Below are positions 26,292 to 36,359 of a DNA stretch of 64,000 nt, in pieces (positions within the stretch are counted from its first letter, which is position 1; each line of letters opens with the position of its first letter). The DNA comes from Mucilaginibacter rigui (lineage in GTDB: Bacteria; Bacteroidota; Bacteroidia; Sphingobacteriales; Sphingobacteriaceae): assembly GCF_014773275.1 (NCBI RefSeq), contig NZ_JACWMW010000001.1, positions 1,054,001 to 1,118,000 of the forward strand, written 5' to 3'. The notes beneath the pieces are model-generated. The model ran no database searches. It was given only the letters and a program-made list of their open reading frames with translations, and was not told the origin of the DNA. A program made the translations under genes and the position numbers.

Positions 26292-26715
26292 TAAAAGCAG
26301 CAAACAGTTGGAAAAAATAGTATTCAGCTGCGCGATTTGATTATTTTTACGGTATAAAGAACCTGGTATAATATCAGTAGATTGTTAGTATATAGTATCT
26401 GCAGTTTGTTGTAACCATGATGAATTCAGCAACATTTTTTGCACGCATAAAAAAGTTTATTTAAACTTTCATGAAAAAACAGTCCTTGCAATTATAATTT
26501 ACTTGTACATACAGCGCTGAAGGCTCCCAGCACAGTACCGACAATTGGCAGGTGGGTGATCAGCAGATGAATGTGGTCTGGTTAATAATATTGTTTTTTA
26601 CCGAAGAACAATATTTGACTGTATTATTTAAGTGATTGTAGTCAAGTGTATTAGTGATACTCGTTACTTGTTTTTTAGCCGGTAAATAGCCATTTTTACC
26701 ATCTAAAATACCGTT
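26292..26715. other. 424-base AT-rich gap with hairpins, no gene
   Basis: There is an AAAGTTT/AAACTTT palindrome near 26455, a 9-base stem AATATTGTT/AACAATATT (26587-26595, 26607-26615), and a short coding-looking scrap near 26510-26580 (TYSAEGSQHSTDNW in one frame) with no partner. No promoter is certain. Confidence 0.4.
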
Positions 26716-27039
26716 ATGAAAAAGATACTGATGCTCACCGGGTTTTCTGAAAATGCAGATCATGCCGCACAAACTGTTGCAAAAGTTGCGCCTCAATTGA
26801 ATACGGATATTTTACTTTACCATACCTATTACGATCACCCTATACTCCCGACCTATGCCGGCGGCCCCTTGGTGGTCGAAGAGTTCGCCTTTCGGAAGGA
26901 GGAAAGCACCGCGAAACTCAGCCATCACCGTGATGATTTTTTTTCAGGGCTGTTCGACCGTTCGACAACTGCCGCCGCGCTGGATAATCAGCACCTTCCG
27001 CTAATGATTATCCCCTCAGAACAAACCTATGCGCGCTGA
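26716..27039 (+). CDS. Shortened universal stress protein (UspA-like)
   Basis: The N-terminus MKKILMLTGFSENADHAAQT, then NTDILLYHTYYDHPI, is a typical Usp domain start. At about residue 70 the sequence jumps to FFSGLFDRSTTAAALDNQHL and PLMIIPSEQTYAR, which is the C-terminal phrase of two-domain Bacteroidota Usps (usually near 270-280 residues). An in-frame internal deletion of about 170 residues would explain it. The stop overlaps the ATPase start by 11 bases. The product is probably non-functional as a classic Usp, but its reading maintains coupling to the ATPase. Confidence 0.65.
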   Translation: MKKILMLTGFSENADHAAQTVAKVAPQLNTDILLYHTYYDHPILPTYAGGPLVVEEFAFRKEESTAKLSHHRDDFFSGLFDRSTTAAALDNQHLPLMIIPSEQTYAR

Positions 27040-29536
27040 TCAGTTTAATACAAAGGGGCTGAATGACAGCGAAGTTATCGCTGCCAGGTTAAAATATGGC
27101 CAAAACAGCCTTTCGTTTAAAAGAGAGAACGGATTTATAAAGGCGCTGACCGCACTGGCTAAAGAACCCATGGTCCTGCTTTTGTTGGTTACCTCGGGTA
27201 TTTATTTTATCAGCGGGAAGCCGGGTGACGGCTTTTTCCTGGCTGCGGCCATTGTACTGGTGGCTGCAATATCTTTATACCAGGACTCCCGTAGCCGGAA
27301 CGCGCTCGAAAAGCTGAAAGATTTTTCGCAACCCAAATGCAAAGTGATCCGGAACGGTGAGATTATGGAGATCGACAGTGCATCGCTGGTAGTTGGCGAC
27401 GCCCTGATGGTCGAAGAAGGCATGTCGGTTATGGCAGATGGCCGGATCGTACATTCCAATGATTTTTCGGTTAATGAAAGTATCCTTACCGGCGAATCTT
27501 TAGCCGTTTATAAAGACAGTTCTTCAGCCGATCCTTTCATTTTTCACGGGACGACCGTGGCCAGCGGCCTGGCCATCGCCACGATCACGGCCATTGGCAA
27601 CCAAACCCGTTTGGGCCAGATCGGCAAAAGCCTGGAGCAGATTGAAGAGGAAAAAACGCCACTGGAACGGCAGATCAACAATTTTGTAAAAAAAATGGTG
27701 ATCGCAGGGCTGGTCGTATTTTTGGCCGTATGGGCGATTAACTATTTGCATACAGCAAATATTTTGGATAGCCTGATCAAAGCGCTCACGCTGGCCATGA
27801 GCATCCTGCCGGAGGAGATCCCTGTTGCGTTCACTACGTTTATGGCACTTGGCGCCTGGCGGATGATGAAAATGGGCATCGTGGTTAAACAAATGAAAAC
27901 GGTGGAGACCCTGGGCAGCGCATCGGTAATCTGTACGGATAAGACCGGTACCCTAACTGAGAATAAAATGAGCCTGGCCAAAGTATATACCCTGCAGGAG
28001 GACCGAATCGCTGATGCTAAGGCAAAACACCTTAGTGAGCATGAACTGCAGCTGATTAGCCTGGCCATGTGGGCCAGTGAACCGATACCCTTCGATCCGA
28101 TGGAGGTGGCTTTGCACGCAGCTTATGCCGGCTCAGGACTTAAAGATGAGCGGCATGATTACCGGATGATCCACGAATATCCGCTGGGTGGCAAACCACC
28201 CATGATGACCCATCTGTTTGAGAATGAAAAAGGACACCGGATAATTGCTGCTAAAGGGGCACCGGAAGCGTTGATCAGCATCAGTCATTTAAACAGCGAC
28301 GAGAAGAGACGGATCGCAAGTGCCATTGAAGTAATGGCCGCGGAAGGGTACCGGATATTGGCCGTAGGGGAGGGTAGTTTTACCGGCGATGATTTCCCCG
28401 CCAGGCAGCAGGAATTTACTTTTGCATTTAAAGGATTGGTGGCCTTTTATGACCCTCCTAAAAAGAACATCAGCGCTGTATTACAGGAATTTTACCGTGC
28501 CGGTATCGCGGTTAAAATAATTACCGGCGATAATGCAGAAACCACCGGGGCTATTGCCCGTCAGATTGGTTTTCAGGGCGCTGATCAATGCATTAGCGGC
28601 GACGCACTAATGGAGCTTTCCGGCAAAGCGCTTAGCGAAACGGTTGAAGCAGCGAATATTTTTACCCGTATGTTCCCGGATGCCAAACTAAAGATTATTA
28701 ACGCATTAAAAGCTAAAAATGAAGTGGTGGCTATGACCGGCGACGGCGTTAATGATGGCCCCGCGCTGAAGGCTGCCCACATTGGTATTGCCATGGGTAA
28801 AAAAGGTACGGAGATAGCTAAACAGGCAGCATCTCTGATCTTGCTGGAAGATGATCTTTCAAAAATGGTAGCTGCTATTGCTATGGGGCGTCGAATTTAT
28901 GCTAATTTGAAAAAAGCTATTCAATACATTATTTCCATCCATATTCCGATCATTCTGACAGTGTTTATGCCGTTGGCCCTGGGATGGGCTTATCCAAATA
29001 TTTTTTCGCCGGTGCATATTATTTTCCTGGAACTAATCATGGGGCCTACCTGCTCGATTATTTACGAGAACGAGCCAATGGAAAAAAACACGATGCTACA
29101 AAAGCCGCGCCCCTTCAGTACCACCTTTTTTCATTGGAAAGAATTAACGATGAGCGTGATACAAGGACTGGTGATTACCGGGGGTACCCTGGCCACTTAC
29201 CAATATGCAGTAAGCCAGGGTGCTGACGAGCCACTGACGCGTACGATGGTATTTGTTTGCCTAATCACAGCTAATATTCTGCTGACCCTGGTAAACCGTT
29301 CCTTTTATTATTCATTGGCTACTACTATCCGGTATAAAAATAATTTGGTGTTAATTATTATTGGGGTTACCCTGCTTATATCAGCTTCGCTGATCTACCT
29401 TGAACCGTTAGCACAGTTTTTTGGTTTTAAACAGTTGAATATAAACCAAATGGCAATAAGCTTAATAATTGGTTTTATCTCCGTTACATGGTTTGAGTTG
29501 TATAAATGGCGGGCACGTATAAATATAGGATCATGA
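27029..29536 (+). CDS. Cation-transporting P-type ATPase, Ca2+-ATPase (P2A-like) type
   Basis: The 835-residue pump has the full P-type plan: an N-terminal cation-ATPase domain (LNDSEVIAARLKYGQNSL), actuator motif LTGES near 154, membrane motif PEEIPVAF near 262, phosphorylation motif DKTGTLTEN near 304, a KGAPEA nucleotide-binding loop, and MTGDGVNDGPALK near 568, followed by six C-terminal membrane segments. PEEIP in M4 points to Ca2+-type or related P2 pumps rather than P1B heavy-metal pumps. It overlaps the stress-protein gene and is intact. The ion is not proved by sequence. Confidence 0.9.
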   Translation: MRADQFNTKGLNDSEVIAARLKYGQNSLSFKRENGFIKALTALAKEPMVLLLLVTSGIYFISGKPGDGFFLAAAIVLVAAISLYQDSRSRNALEKLKDFSQPKCKVIRNGEIMEIDSASLVVGDALMVEEGMSVMADGRIVHSNDFSVNESILTGESLAVYKDSSSADPFIFHGTTVASGLAIATITAIGNQTRLGQIGKSLEQIEEEKTPLERQINNFVKKMVIAGLVVFLAVWAINYLHTANILDSLIKALTLAMSILPEEIPVAFTTFMALGAWRMMKMGIVVKQMKTVETLGSASVICTDKTGTLTENKMSLAKVYTLQEDRIADAKAKHLSEHELQLISLAMWASEPIPFDPMEVALHAAYAGSGLKDERHDYRMIHEYPLGGKPPMMTHLFENEKGHRIIAAKGAPEALISISHLNSDEKRRIASAIEVMAAEGYRILAVGEGSFTGDDFPARQQEFTFAFKGLVAFYDPPKKNISAVLQEFYRAGIAVKIITGDNAETTGAIARQIGFQGADQCISGDALMELSGKALSETVEAANIFTRMFPDAKLKIINALKAKNEVVAMTGDGVNDGPALKAAHIGIAMGKKGTEIAKQAASLILLEDDLSKMVAAIAMGRRIYANLKKAIQYIISIHIPIILTVFMPLALGWAYPNIFSPVHIIFLELIMGPTCSIIYENEPMEKNTMLQKPRPFSTTFFHWKELTMSVIQGLVITGGTLATYQYAVSQGADEPLTRTMVFVCLITANILLTLVNRSFYYSLATTIRYKNNLVLIIIGVTLLISASLIYLEPLAQFFGFKQLNINQMAISLIIGFISVTWFELYKWRARINIGS

Positions 29537-29761
29537 AAAATCAGACCTGTCGAAATATACTGCTGGCACTTTTAGCGTTCCGTGCCTTAGTGGGTAAGAG
29601 GCCGCTTTGTGCTGATGATCTCCTCAGATGGCGGTAGTATTATTTTAGGGTTAGCAGTGTGGTAACACTACGTTTTTACACATCGCCAAATGATTGAAGA
29701 GTGTACAATCGTTTGATCTGCATCACAAATGATTGCTTTTTAATTGTTACTTTTGTTAAGT
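29537..29761. other. Gap before the metal-efflux operon
   Basis: A short frame (MKNQTCRNILLALLAFRALV, ending near 29638) has no recognised relative and may be a remnant. TACTTTTG at 29748-29755 fits the -7 consensus just upstream of the next gene. Confidence 0.35.
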
Positions 29762-30148
29762 TTGAAAAAGTTCACGGCCATATTGCTTTTAACAGCTTAC
29801 CTGTTCTCGACAACTGAATTGCACCAGTTGCTGAAGATACCTGTGATTTTTGAGCATTTTGACGAACACCTGAAGGAAAACAAAAGCATTTCATTCCTGC
29901 AATTCCTGGACATGCACTACATGCATGGCAGCCCAAGGGATAAAGACTACAGCGAAGACATGAAACTGCCCTTCAAAACGGCAGATAACTGCACGGCAAT
30001 GATATCACCTGTGCTGGTTCCTCAAGTATTACCGGCGCTCACAATTCCCGTGACATTTTCGGCAGAAACGAAATTACAAGCCTTCTATCCCGGGTTTAAT
30101 CATTCCGCATATTTATCCAGTATCTGGCAGCCGCCAAAGGCTTGTTAA
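29762..30148 (+). CDS. Small exported protein preceding the RND pump
   Basis: The product has an N-terminal signal segment (KKFTAILLLTAYLFSTTE), then a His/Asp-rich body (HQLLKIPVIFEHFDEHL, LDMHYMHGSPRDKDY). Similar small proteins commonly precede CusA/CzcA genes in Bacteroidota (recollection). No ATG is available; TTG 29762 gives the expected MKKFTAI-like start, and the frame stays open to TTG 29744. The TTG nearly coincides with the predicted transcription start. A periplasmic metal-handling role is inference. Confidence 0.6.
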   Translation: MKKFTAILLLTAYLFSTTELHQLLKIPVIFEHFDEHLKENKSISFLQFLDMHYMHGSPRDKDYSEDMKLPFKTADNCTAMISPVLVPQVLPALTIPVTFSAETKLQAFYPGFNHSAYLSSIWQPPKAC

Positions 30149-30242
30149 TTAGTCTTTCTTCCAAGATTATTTATAGTGCTCTGCATAGCAATTCATGCTA
30201 CCCGGTACTTTCTGAATTACTAATTTTTCAAGATTTTATTTT

Positions 30243-33200
30243 ATGTTAAATCATATTATCGCTTTTTCCGTAAGGAATAAGCTGATCATTGGGCTTTTTA
30301 TCATTGCCCTGATTGGCTATGGCAGCTACCAGTTTACCAGGCTGCCCATTGATGCCGTACCTGATATTACCAACAACCAGGTACAGGTTATTACCGTAGC
30401 TCCGTCATTCGGGGCTACTGATATCGAACGTTTAGTTACCTACCCGATAGAACAGGCCAACAGCAACATTTCCGGTCTCAAGGAAATCCGCAGCTTTTCC
30501 AGGTTCGGCCTTTCACTGGTCACGATCGTATTTGACGATGCCACAGATATTTACTGGGCGCGACAGCAGGTGGCCGAGCGTTTACAAAAAGTGCTAAGCC
30601 AGATACCTTCCGGTATCGGGACACCTGAACTTGGCCCTGTAAGCACCGGTTTGGGCGAGATATATCAATATGTATTGCGCCCTAAAAAGGGCTATGCTGC
30701 GAAATACAATGAAACCGACCTGCGGACTATCCAGGACTGGATAGTCCGCCGCCAACTTCTGGGTGTTAAAGGTGTTGCCGAGGTGAGCAGCTTTGGCGGT
30801 AAGCTAAAGCAATATTCGATCGAGGTTGATCCTAATAAATTGTTTTCGCATAATATGACGATTACCGACGTATTCAAAGCACTTGAAAATAACAACCAGA
30901 ATACTGGTGGAGCTTATATTGAAAAAGGGCCCACTGTGCTTTACATCCGCAGCCAGGGACTGATTGGCAACATAGACGACATCAATAATACGGTGATTAA
31001 AACCACTATTGGCGGATCGCCCATTTTTATCAGAGACGTAGCCGATGTTAAAATTGGCTACGCCACCCGGTTTGGTGCGCTGTGTTATAATGATGAGGGG
31101 GAAGTTGCAGGCGCGGTGGTGATGATGTTGAAAGGGGCTAACAGCAGCGAGGTGATCAAAAATGTCAAGGCGCGCATCGTACAGATCCAGAAAACCATGC
31201 CCGAAGGCGTGGTGATCGAGCCATTTCTGGACCGCACCAAAATGGTTAACAATGCCATTGGTACGGTAGAGCGCAACCTGCTGGAAGGCGCGCTGATTGT
31301 GGTATTTGTGCTTGTATTGTTCCTGGGGAACTTCAGGGCCGGGCTGCTGGTTGCTTCCGTAATTCCATTGGCCATGCTGTTTGCCATTATCATGATGAAC
31401 CTGTTTGGCGTAAGCGGAAACCTGATGAGCCTGGGGGCGCTGGATTTTGGCTTGATTGTAGACGGAGCCGTCATTATTGTGGAAGCGGTTATGCATACAC
31501 TTAGCAGTAGTAAACAATTTAAAAGCATGGGCGCCATGGGCCAGGATGACATGGACAAGGAGGTAAACAGTGCTGCCAGCAAGATGATGAACAGCGCTGT
31601 TTTTGGCCAGATCATTATCCTGGTGGTGTATCTGCCTATCTTCACATTGCAGGGCATTGAAGGTAAAATGTTTAAGCCCATGGCACAAACGGTAGCATTT
31701 GCTTTACTGGGCGCTTTTATTTTATCACTTACTTATATCCCTATGATGAGCGCCGCCTTTCTGAGCAAGAAAATCAAGCAGAAACCGAACATTTCAGACC
31801 GGCTGATGACTAAAGTAGAAATAGCGTACCAGTCAGCCCTTAACCGGATCATTGCTTTTCCGAAAATGGTTGTGTTAACCGTTGCGGGCTTATTTATATT
31901 TTCAGCTTATATTTTAACTACACTGGGCGGTGAATTTATTCCAGCACTGGAAGAAGGTGATTTTGCCGTTGATACCCGCGTACTAACGGGAAGCAACCTG
32001 CATACAACTATCGCTAACACCCAAAAAGCAGCCCATATCTTAAAAACACAGTTCCCTGAAGTGGAAAAAGTGGTTACCAAGATTGGCAGCGGCGAGGTGC
32101 CGACCGACCCGATGCCGATGGAAGCCAGCGATATGATGGTGATCCTGAAACCCAAGGACGAATGGACATCAGCAAAAACCTTTAATGAACTTTCCGAAAA
32201 AATGGGCAAGGCCTTGCAGGCTGTTCCGGGTGTTACTGCGGGTTTTCAGTTCCCGGTGCAGATGCGCTTTAACGAACTGATGACAGGCGCACGCCAGGAT
32301 GTAGTTTGCAAGATATTTGGCGAAGACCTGGATACCCTTGCAGCTTATGCCAATAAACTGGGTAAAATCATCAATACTGTTGACGGTGCTAAAAACCTGT
32401 ACGTAGAGGCAGTTGCCGGCATGCCGCAGATCATCATTAACTATAACCGCAGCATTATAGCGCAATACAACCTCAACATAGCCGATATTAACAAGGTGGT
32501 TAACACGGCGCTGGCCGGGCAAAGCACCGGAACCCTGTTTGAAGGTGAAAAGCGCTTTGAGGTAGTGGTCAGGATAAGCGGTGAACAGAAAAAAGATCTG
32601 AAGGATATCCAAAATTTGCTGATTCCGACACCGGGAGGCGCGCAGGTTCCTTTGTCTCAATTGGCCGATGTACAGATCAAGGATGGGCCCAACCAGATAC
32701 AGCGGGAGGATGCCAAACGCCGTATTGTTGTAGGGTTTAACGTTCGCGGCAGGGATGTACAAACCATTGTAAACGACTTGCAGGCCAAGGTGGATAAGCA
32801 ACTCAAGTTCCCGGCCGGATATTATGTAACCTATGGTGGCGCCTTTGAAAACCTGAATGCTGCCAAACAGCGCCTGATGATTGCGGTGCCGGTTTCGCTG
32901 CTACTTATTTTTTTACTGCTCTATTTCGCTTTTAACTCTATCAAGCAGGGGTTACTGATATACTCCGCAATTCCTTTATCAGCTATCGGGGGGATACTAT
33001 TCCTGGCCCTGCGGGGCATGCCATTCAGTATTAGTGCAGGTGTAGGCTTTATTGCTTTGTTTGGTGTTGCTGTGCTCAACGGCATTGTATTGATCTCCGA
33101 GTTTAACCAGTTAAAAAAAGAAGGTATGACCGATTTAAAACGTATCGTGTTAATGGGTACCAAAGTAAGGCTAAGGCCGGTACTCATGACCGCTTTTGTT

Positions 33201-34592
33201 GCCTCGCTGGGATTTTTCCCCATGGCTATCAGTAACGGTGCGGGTGCCGAAGTGCAAAGGCCTTTGGCCACCGTAGTGATAGGCGGCCTGCTGATCGCAA
33301 CTTTTCTGACTTTGTTTGTATTACCCGTTTTGTACATCATGTTTGAAAAAGGATTTAAGACCGTACTCAGCAAAAAAAACACCACGGTGCTATCCATTTT
33401 TCTGCTGTCTGTGATAAGCCAGGTATCCAAAGCGCAAACACCAATTACGCTTAAAGCAGCTATTGATACTGCTGTAAAAAACAATTTGCAGGTAAAACAT
33501 GAGCAGTTAAAGGCAAAATATCAGCAAATGCTGATTGGCACATCGGCCAGCATTTCGCAGGCCACGTTGTTCGGCGAAACGGGTCAGATCAACAGCAATT
33601 ATACTGATACCAAGTTTGGTATATCACAGTCTTTTAACCTTCCCACTGTCTACGGCAGGCAAAAGGAGCTTTTAAAAGCTGATTGGAAAAACAGTGTATT
33701 GAGCATAGCTGTCAATGAGGTGCTTTTAAAAAAACAAGTGAGCCAGGTGTACTATGCCCTGGTTTATATGGAACAGAAAAAGTGGTTGTTACAGCACACA
33801 GATAGCCTGTACCTGGAATTTTATAAAAAAGCGGAGTTGAGGCTGGCTAAGGGCGAAACCAATATATTGGAGAAAACCAGCGCCGAAACCTTACTGGGAC
33901 AAGTACAAATGCAATTGAACCTGTTGAAAGAAGATGAGGCTCTATTGCAATTGCAGTTCCAGCTGTTATTGAATTCTACAAAGGTGTTCACAACAACCGG
34001 CGCCAGCCATAAATTAAACCTTGCTGTTGGTGACAGCCTCAACTTAAAAGAACACCCGGCAGTAAAATTAATAGCGCAACAACAGCAAATTGCGGATGCC
34101 GCAACACGCGTGGAAAAAAGCAGGCTTTTACCTGATCTGACCATCGGCTATAACAACACCAGTATCAAGGGTGTCGGGGCCGATAATAAGCTGTATAATG
34201 GCTCGAACCGGTTTAATTCGGTGCAGGTGGGAATTGGTATCCCCATTTTCGCCGGCGCCCAAAAAGCCCGGATCAACAGTGCCAGGGTGAACAAACAGCT
34301 GGCGGAAAGTAATCTCGCGTTAACGGTGCAAAACATAACATCGGCTTACCGGGCGGCAGATCTCCAATATCAAAAATATCTTCGGGCAGTATCGTATTTT
34401 GAAGGCAAACCCTTAAAAAATGCTGAATTAATCGTCAATACGGCCAACCAGCAAATGGCGGCCGGTAATATCAACTACCTGGAGTGGGCACAACTGGTTA
34501 ACCAGGCTACCGCGATAAAAAATGATTACCTGGAGGCTGTACGCAACCTCAACGAAGCGGTGATACAACTTAACTATTTTTCTAACAACTAA
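30243..34592 (+). CDS. Heavy-metal RND pump (CusA/CzcA family) fused to a TolC-like domain
   Basis: Residues 1-1035 form a complete HME-RND proton/metal antiporter (FSVRNKLIIGLFIIALIGYG, RLPIDAVPDITNNQVQV). The transmembrane motif DFGLIVDGAVIIVE near 400 has the Asp-Asp-Glu pattern of CzcA-type divalent-cation pumps rather than CusA. A hydrophobic segment ending SQVSKAQ near 1058 resembles a signal peptide and precedes a TolC-like coiled-coil outer-membrane domain (TLKAAIDTAVKNNLQVK to the end). Such fusions, around 1,440 residues, are common in Bacteroidota. The adaptor gene follows after 10 bases. Despite the copper neighbours, the metal may be Co/Zn/Cd/Ni. Confidence 0.93.
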   Translation: MLNHIIAFSVRNKLIIGLFIIALIGYGSYQFTRLPIDAVPDITNNQVQVITVAPSFGATDIERLVTYPIEQANSNISGLKEIRSFSRFGLSLVTIVFDDATDIYWARQQVAERLQKVLSQIPSGIGTPELGPVSTGLGEIYQYVLRPKKGYAAKYNETDLRTIQDWIVRRQLLGVKGVAEVSSFGGKLKQYSIEVDPNKLFSHNMTITDVFKALENNNQNTGGAYIEKGPTVLYIRSQGLIGNIDDINNTVIKTTIGGSPIFIRDVADVKIGYATRFGALCYNDEGEVAGAVVMMLKGANSSEVIKNVKARIVQIQKTMPEGVVIEPFLDRTKMVNNAIGTVERNLLEGALIVVFVLVLFLGNFRAGLLVASVIPLAMLFAIIMMNLFGVSGNLMSLGALDFGLIVDGAVIIVEAVMHTLSSSKQFKSMGAMGQDDMDKEVNSAASKMMNSAVFGQIIILVVYLPIFTLQGIEGKMFKPMAQTVAFALLGAFILSLTYIPMMSAAFLSKKIKQKPNISDRLMTKVEIAYQSALNRIIAFPKMVVLTVAGLFIFSAYILTTLGGEFIPALEEGDFAVDTRVLTGSNLHTTIANTQKAAHILKTQFPEVEKVVTKIGSGEVPTDPMPMEASDMMVILKPKDEWTSAKTFNELSEKMGKALQAVPGVTAGFQFPVQMRFNELMTGARQDVVCKIFGEDLDTLAAYANKLGKIINTVDGAKNLYVEAVAGMPQIIINYNRSIIAQYNLNIADINKVVNTALAGQSTGTLFEGEKRFEVVVRISGEQKKDLKDIQNLLIPTPGGAQVPLSQLADVQIKDGPNQIQREDAKRRIVVGFNVRGRDVQTIVNDLQAKVDKQLKFPAGYYVTYGGAFENLNAAKQRLMIAVPVSLLLIFLLLYFAFNSIKQGLLIYSAIPLSAIGGILFLALRGMPFSISAGVGFIALFGVAVLNGIVLISEFNQLKKEGMTDLKRIVLMGTKVRLRPVLMTAFVASLGFFPMAISNGAGAEVQRPLATVVIGGLLIATFLTLFVLPVLYIMFEKGFKTVLSKKNTTVLSIFLLSVISQVSKAQTPITLKAAIDTAVKNNLQVKHEQLKAKYQQMLIGTSASISQATLFGETGQINSNYTDTKFGISQSFNLPTVYGRQKELLKADWKNSVLSIAVNEVLLKKQVSQVYYALVYMEQKKWLLQHTDSLYLEFYKKAELRLAKGETNILEKTSAETLLGQVQMQLNLLKEDEALLQLQFQLLLNSTKVFTTTGASHKLNLAVGDSLNLKEHPAVKLIAQQQQIADAATRVEKSRLLPDLTIGYNNTSIKGVGADNKLYNGSNRFNSVQVGIGIPIFAGAQKARINSARVNKQLAESNLALTVQNITSAYRAADLQYQKYLRAVSYFEGKPLKNAELIVNTANQQMAAGNINYLEWAQLVNQATAIKNDYLEAVRNLNEAVIQLNYFSNN

Positions 34593-34602
34593 AATTCAGA
34601 TC

Positions 34603-35736
34603 ATGAAATCCATCATATATTTATCGGCACTCGTGTTAACCTTATCCGCCTGCGGCGGTAAAAAACCGGCGGCAGAAACAACAGACAGTGCAGTCAACCC
34701 TAATATTGTAACACTTACAGCCGCACAGCTGGAAAATGCGGCAATAACCACCGGTAAGATTGAGCAAAAGGAAATATCGTCCATATTAAAACTCAACGGC
34801 AAAATTGATGTTCCGCCGCAAAACATGGTTTCCATCAGCGTGCCTTTAGGCGGGTATCTAAAATCCACCAAATTGTTACCAGGTATGCACGTGAATAAGG
34901 GCGAAGCAATCGCCGTTATCGAAGACCAGCAATACATCCAGTTACAACAGGATTACCTGACAGCGAAAGCGAGGATAGCCTACCTTGAAAATGAATATAA
35001 CCGTCAAAAAGACCTTAACCAGAGTAAAGCCAGCAGCGACAAAGTTTTTCAACAGGCCGAGGCCGAATACAGGAGCCAGCAGGTGCTGATCGCTTCTTTA
35101 GCGGAGAAACTGCAGCTTATCGGAATCAACGCACGAAACATCAGCGCAGCCAAAATATCGCGGAGCGTGAATATTTATTCCCCCATAAGCGGCTTTATAT
35201 CCAAAGTAAATGTTAACATAGGCAAATACGTATCCCCGACTGAGGTGCTCTTTGAACTGGTTAACCCTACAGATATTCACCTGGCGCTGAAAGTGTACGA
35301 GAAAGACCTGGATAAATTATACATCGGTCAAAAGCTGGTGGCCTACACCAACAATCAGCCGGAAAAAAAGCACGAAGCCGAGATATTACTGATCGGCCGA
35401 GACCTTTCTGCCGACAGGAATGCGGATGTACACTGCCATTTTGAAAACTATGATAAAACCCTGGTACCCGGTACTTACATGAATGCCGATATACAAGTGA
35501 AAAATACCCGGGCTTATGTCATAAGCAACGAAGCCATTGTGCAGTTTGAGGGTAAACAGTATATCTATAAAGTTATTGGCAACCGTCAGTTTGAGATGAC
35601 TCAGGTCAATACGGGCGAAAGTGAAAATGGGTTTACAGAAATTCTTTCGCCGGCAAAAGACATGACCCCGAACGCCGTTTTTGTGACCAAAGGCGCGTAT
35701 TCGTTATTAATGATGATGAAAAATAAAGCAGAATAA
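34603..35736 (+). CDS. RND efflux periplasmic adaptor (CusB/CzcB-like lipoprotein)
   Basis: The 377-residue adaptor has a lipoprotein signal (ALVLTLSACGGKK, lipobox LSAC). It follows the membrane-fusion plan: a barrel-sandwich start (VSISVPLGGYLKSTKLLPGM), a coiled-coil hairpin of about 80 residues (LQQDYLTAKARIAYLENEYN), the returning half (NIYSPISGFISKVNVNIGKY), then beta-barrel and membrane-proximal domains. It links the inner-membrane pump to its outer-membrane channel. No Met-rich or His-rich metal-binding tail is seen. Confidence 0.92.
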   Translation: MKSIIYLSALVLTLSACGGKKPAAETTDSAVNPNIVTLTAAQLENAAITTGKIEQKEISSILKLNGKIDVPPQNMVSISVPLGGYLKSTKLLPGMHVNKGEAIAVIEDQQYIQLQQDYLTAKARIAYLENEYNRQKDLNQSKASSDKVFQQAEAEYRSQQVLIASLAEKLQLIGINARNISAAKISRSVNIYSPISGFISKVNVNIGKYVSPTEVLFELVNPTDIHLALKVYEKDLDKLYIGQKLVAYTNNQPEKKHEAEILLIGRDLSADRNADVHCHFENYDKTLVPGTYMNADIQVKNTRAYVISNEAIVQFEGKQYIYKVIGNRQFEMTQVNTGESENGFTEILSPAKDMTPNAVFVTKGAYSLLMMMKNKAE

Positions 35737-35758
35737 TACAATTTAAATCAGAACAATC

Positions 35759-36142
35759 ATGAGAAAATATGCTGCGTTCAGCTTTTCGGTGGCTGTAATT
35801 TTATTGGCTGCACTGGCTGCCTGCGATAAAGCAACTCTCTATAATGGAAATGTTTATATCGCCATTCTGTATAAGAAAAATCCGCAGAAGGGATTTAAGG
35901 TCTATTACAAAAAAGGCGTGCCGGAGAAGGACAATAAAGAAACTTTATTGAGTGACGGTATGCAGACTACCAATGAAGCAGGAACCGTGACCTTTTATCA
36001 GTTAACTCCCGGCAGCTACACTTTTTATACATTCGGCTATCTGCCGGAAGCAGGTAGGGTCGTCAGCCGGGACACGAATTTAGTTATTCGCGCACGCTAT
36101 CGGGATGAAAGTAATTATCGGTTTGATCTTACCTTAAATTAA
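35759..36142 (+). CDS. Small lipoprotein of the efflux operon, unknown function
   Basis: The 127-residue protein has a signal peptide with a lipobox-like LAAC (VILLAALAACDKA). The mature part is beta-rich (GFKVYYKKGVPEKDNKETLL, AGTVTFYQLTPGSYTFYTFG), resembling a small immunoglobulin-like or transthyretin-like fold in which a loop is set by PGSYTF. It lies 22 bases after the adaptor and ends before a strong hairpin, so it is the last gene of the operon. No function is recognised. Confidence 0.7.
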   Translation: MRKYAAFSFSVAVILLAALAACDKATLYNGNVYIAILYKKNPQKGFKVYYKKGVPEKDNKETLLSDGMQTTNEAGTVTFYQLTPGSYTFYTFGYLPEAGRVVSRDTNLVIRARYRDESNYRFDLTLN

Positions 36143-36159
36143 AATCATCTATTGCTATC

Positions 36160-36201
36160 CAATACGGATAACTGGTGTTAGACCGTTATCCGTATTGTTT
36201 T
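36160..36201. terminator. Terminator between the convergent efflux and ATPase genes
   Basis: A 13-base exact inverted repeat (CAATACGGATAAC at 36160-36172, GTTATCCGTATTG at 36185-36197) is followed by TTTTAC. It lies just after the lipoprotein gene. Confidence 0.8.
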
Positions 36202-36359
36202 ACTGTTGCCAGAGAAAACCTTTTTATAATTGCTCAGTCTTAACCGCATTTAGGGTTTCGGCTACATTGGCCTATCGGCACACCATAACAATCTGCTCTT
36301 TGTTTATCATTCATTACTTGTTGTTAAATATACTTTTGCTGTAAACCCATGCAGTTGTA

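Noticed and set aside
30804..31688. Long antisense frames (294 and 198 residues) in the RND pump gene
   Set aside because: They are shadows of a strongly coding gene with high GC at third positions; their His-rich or Ser-rich translations have no family character.
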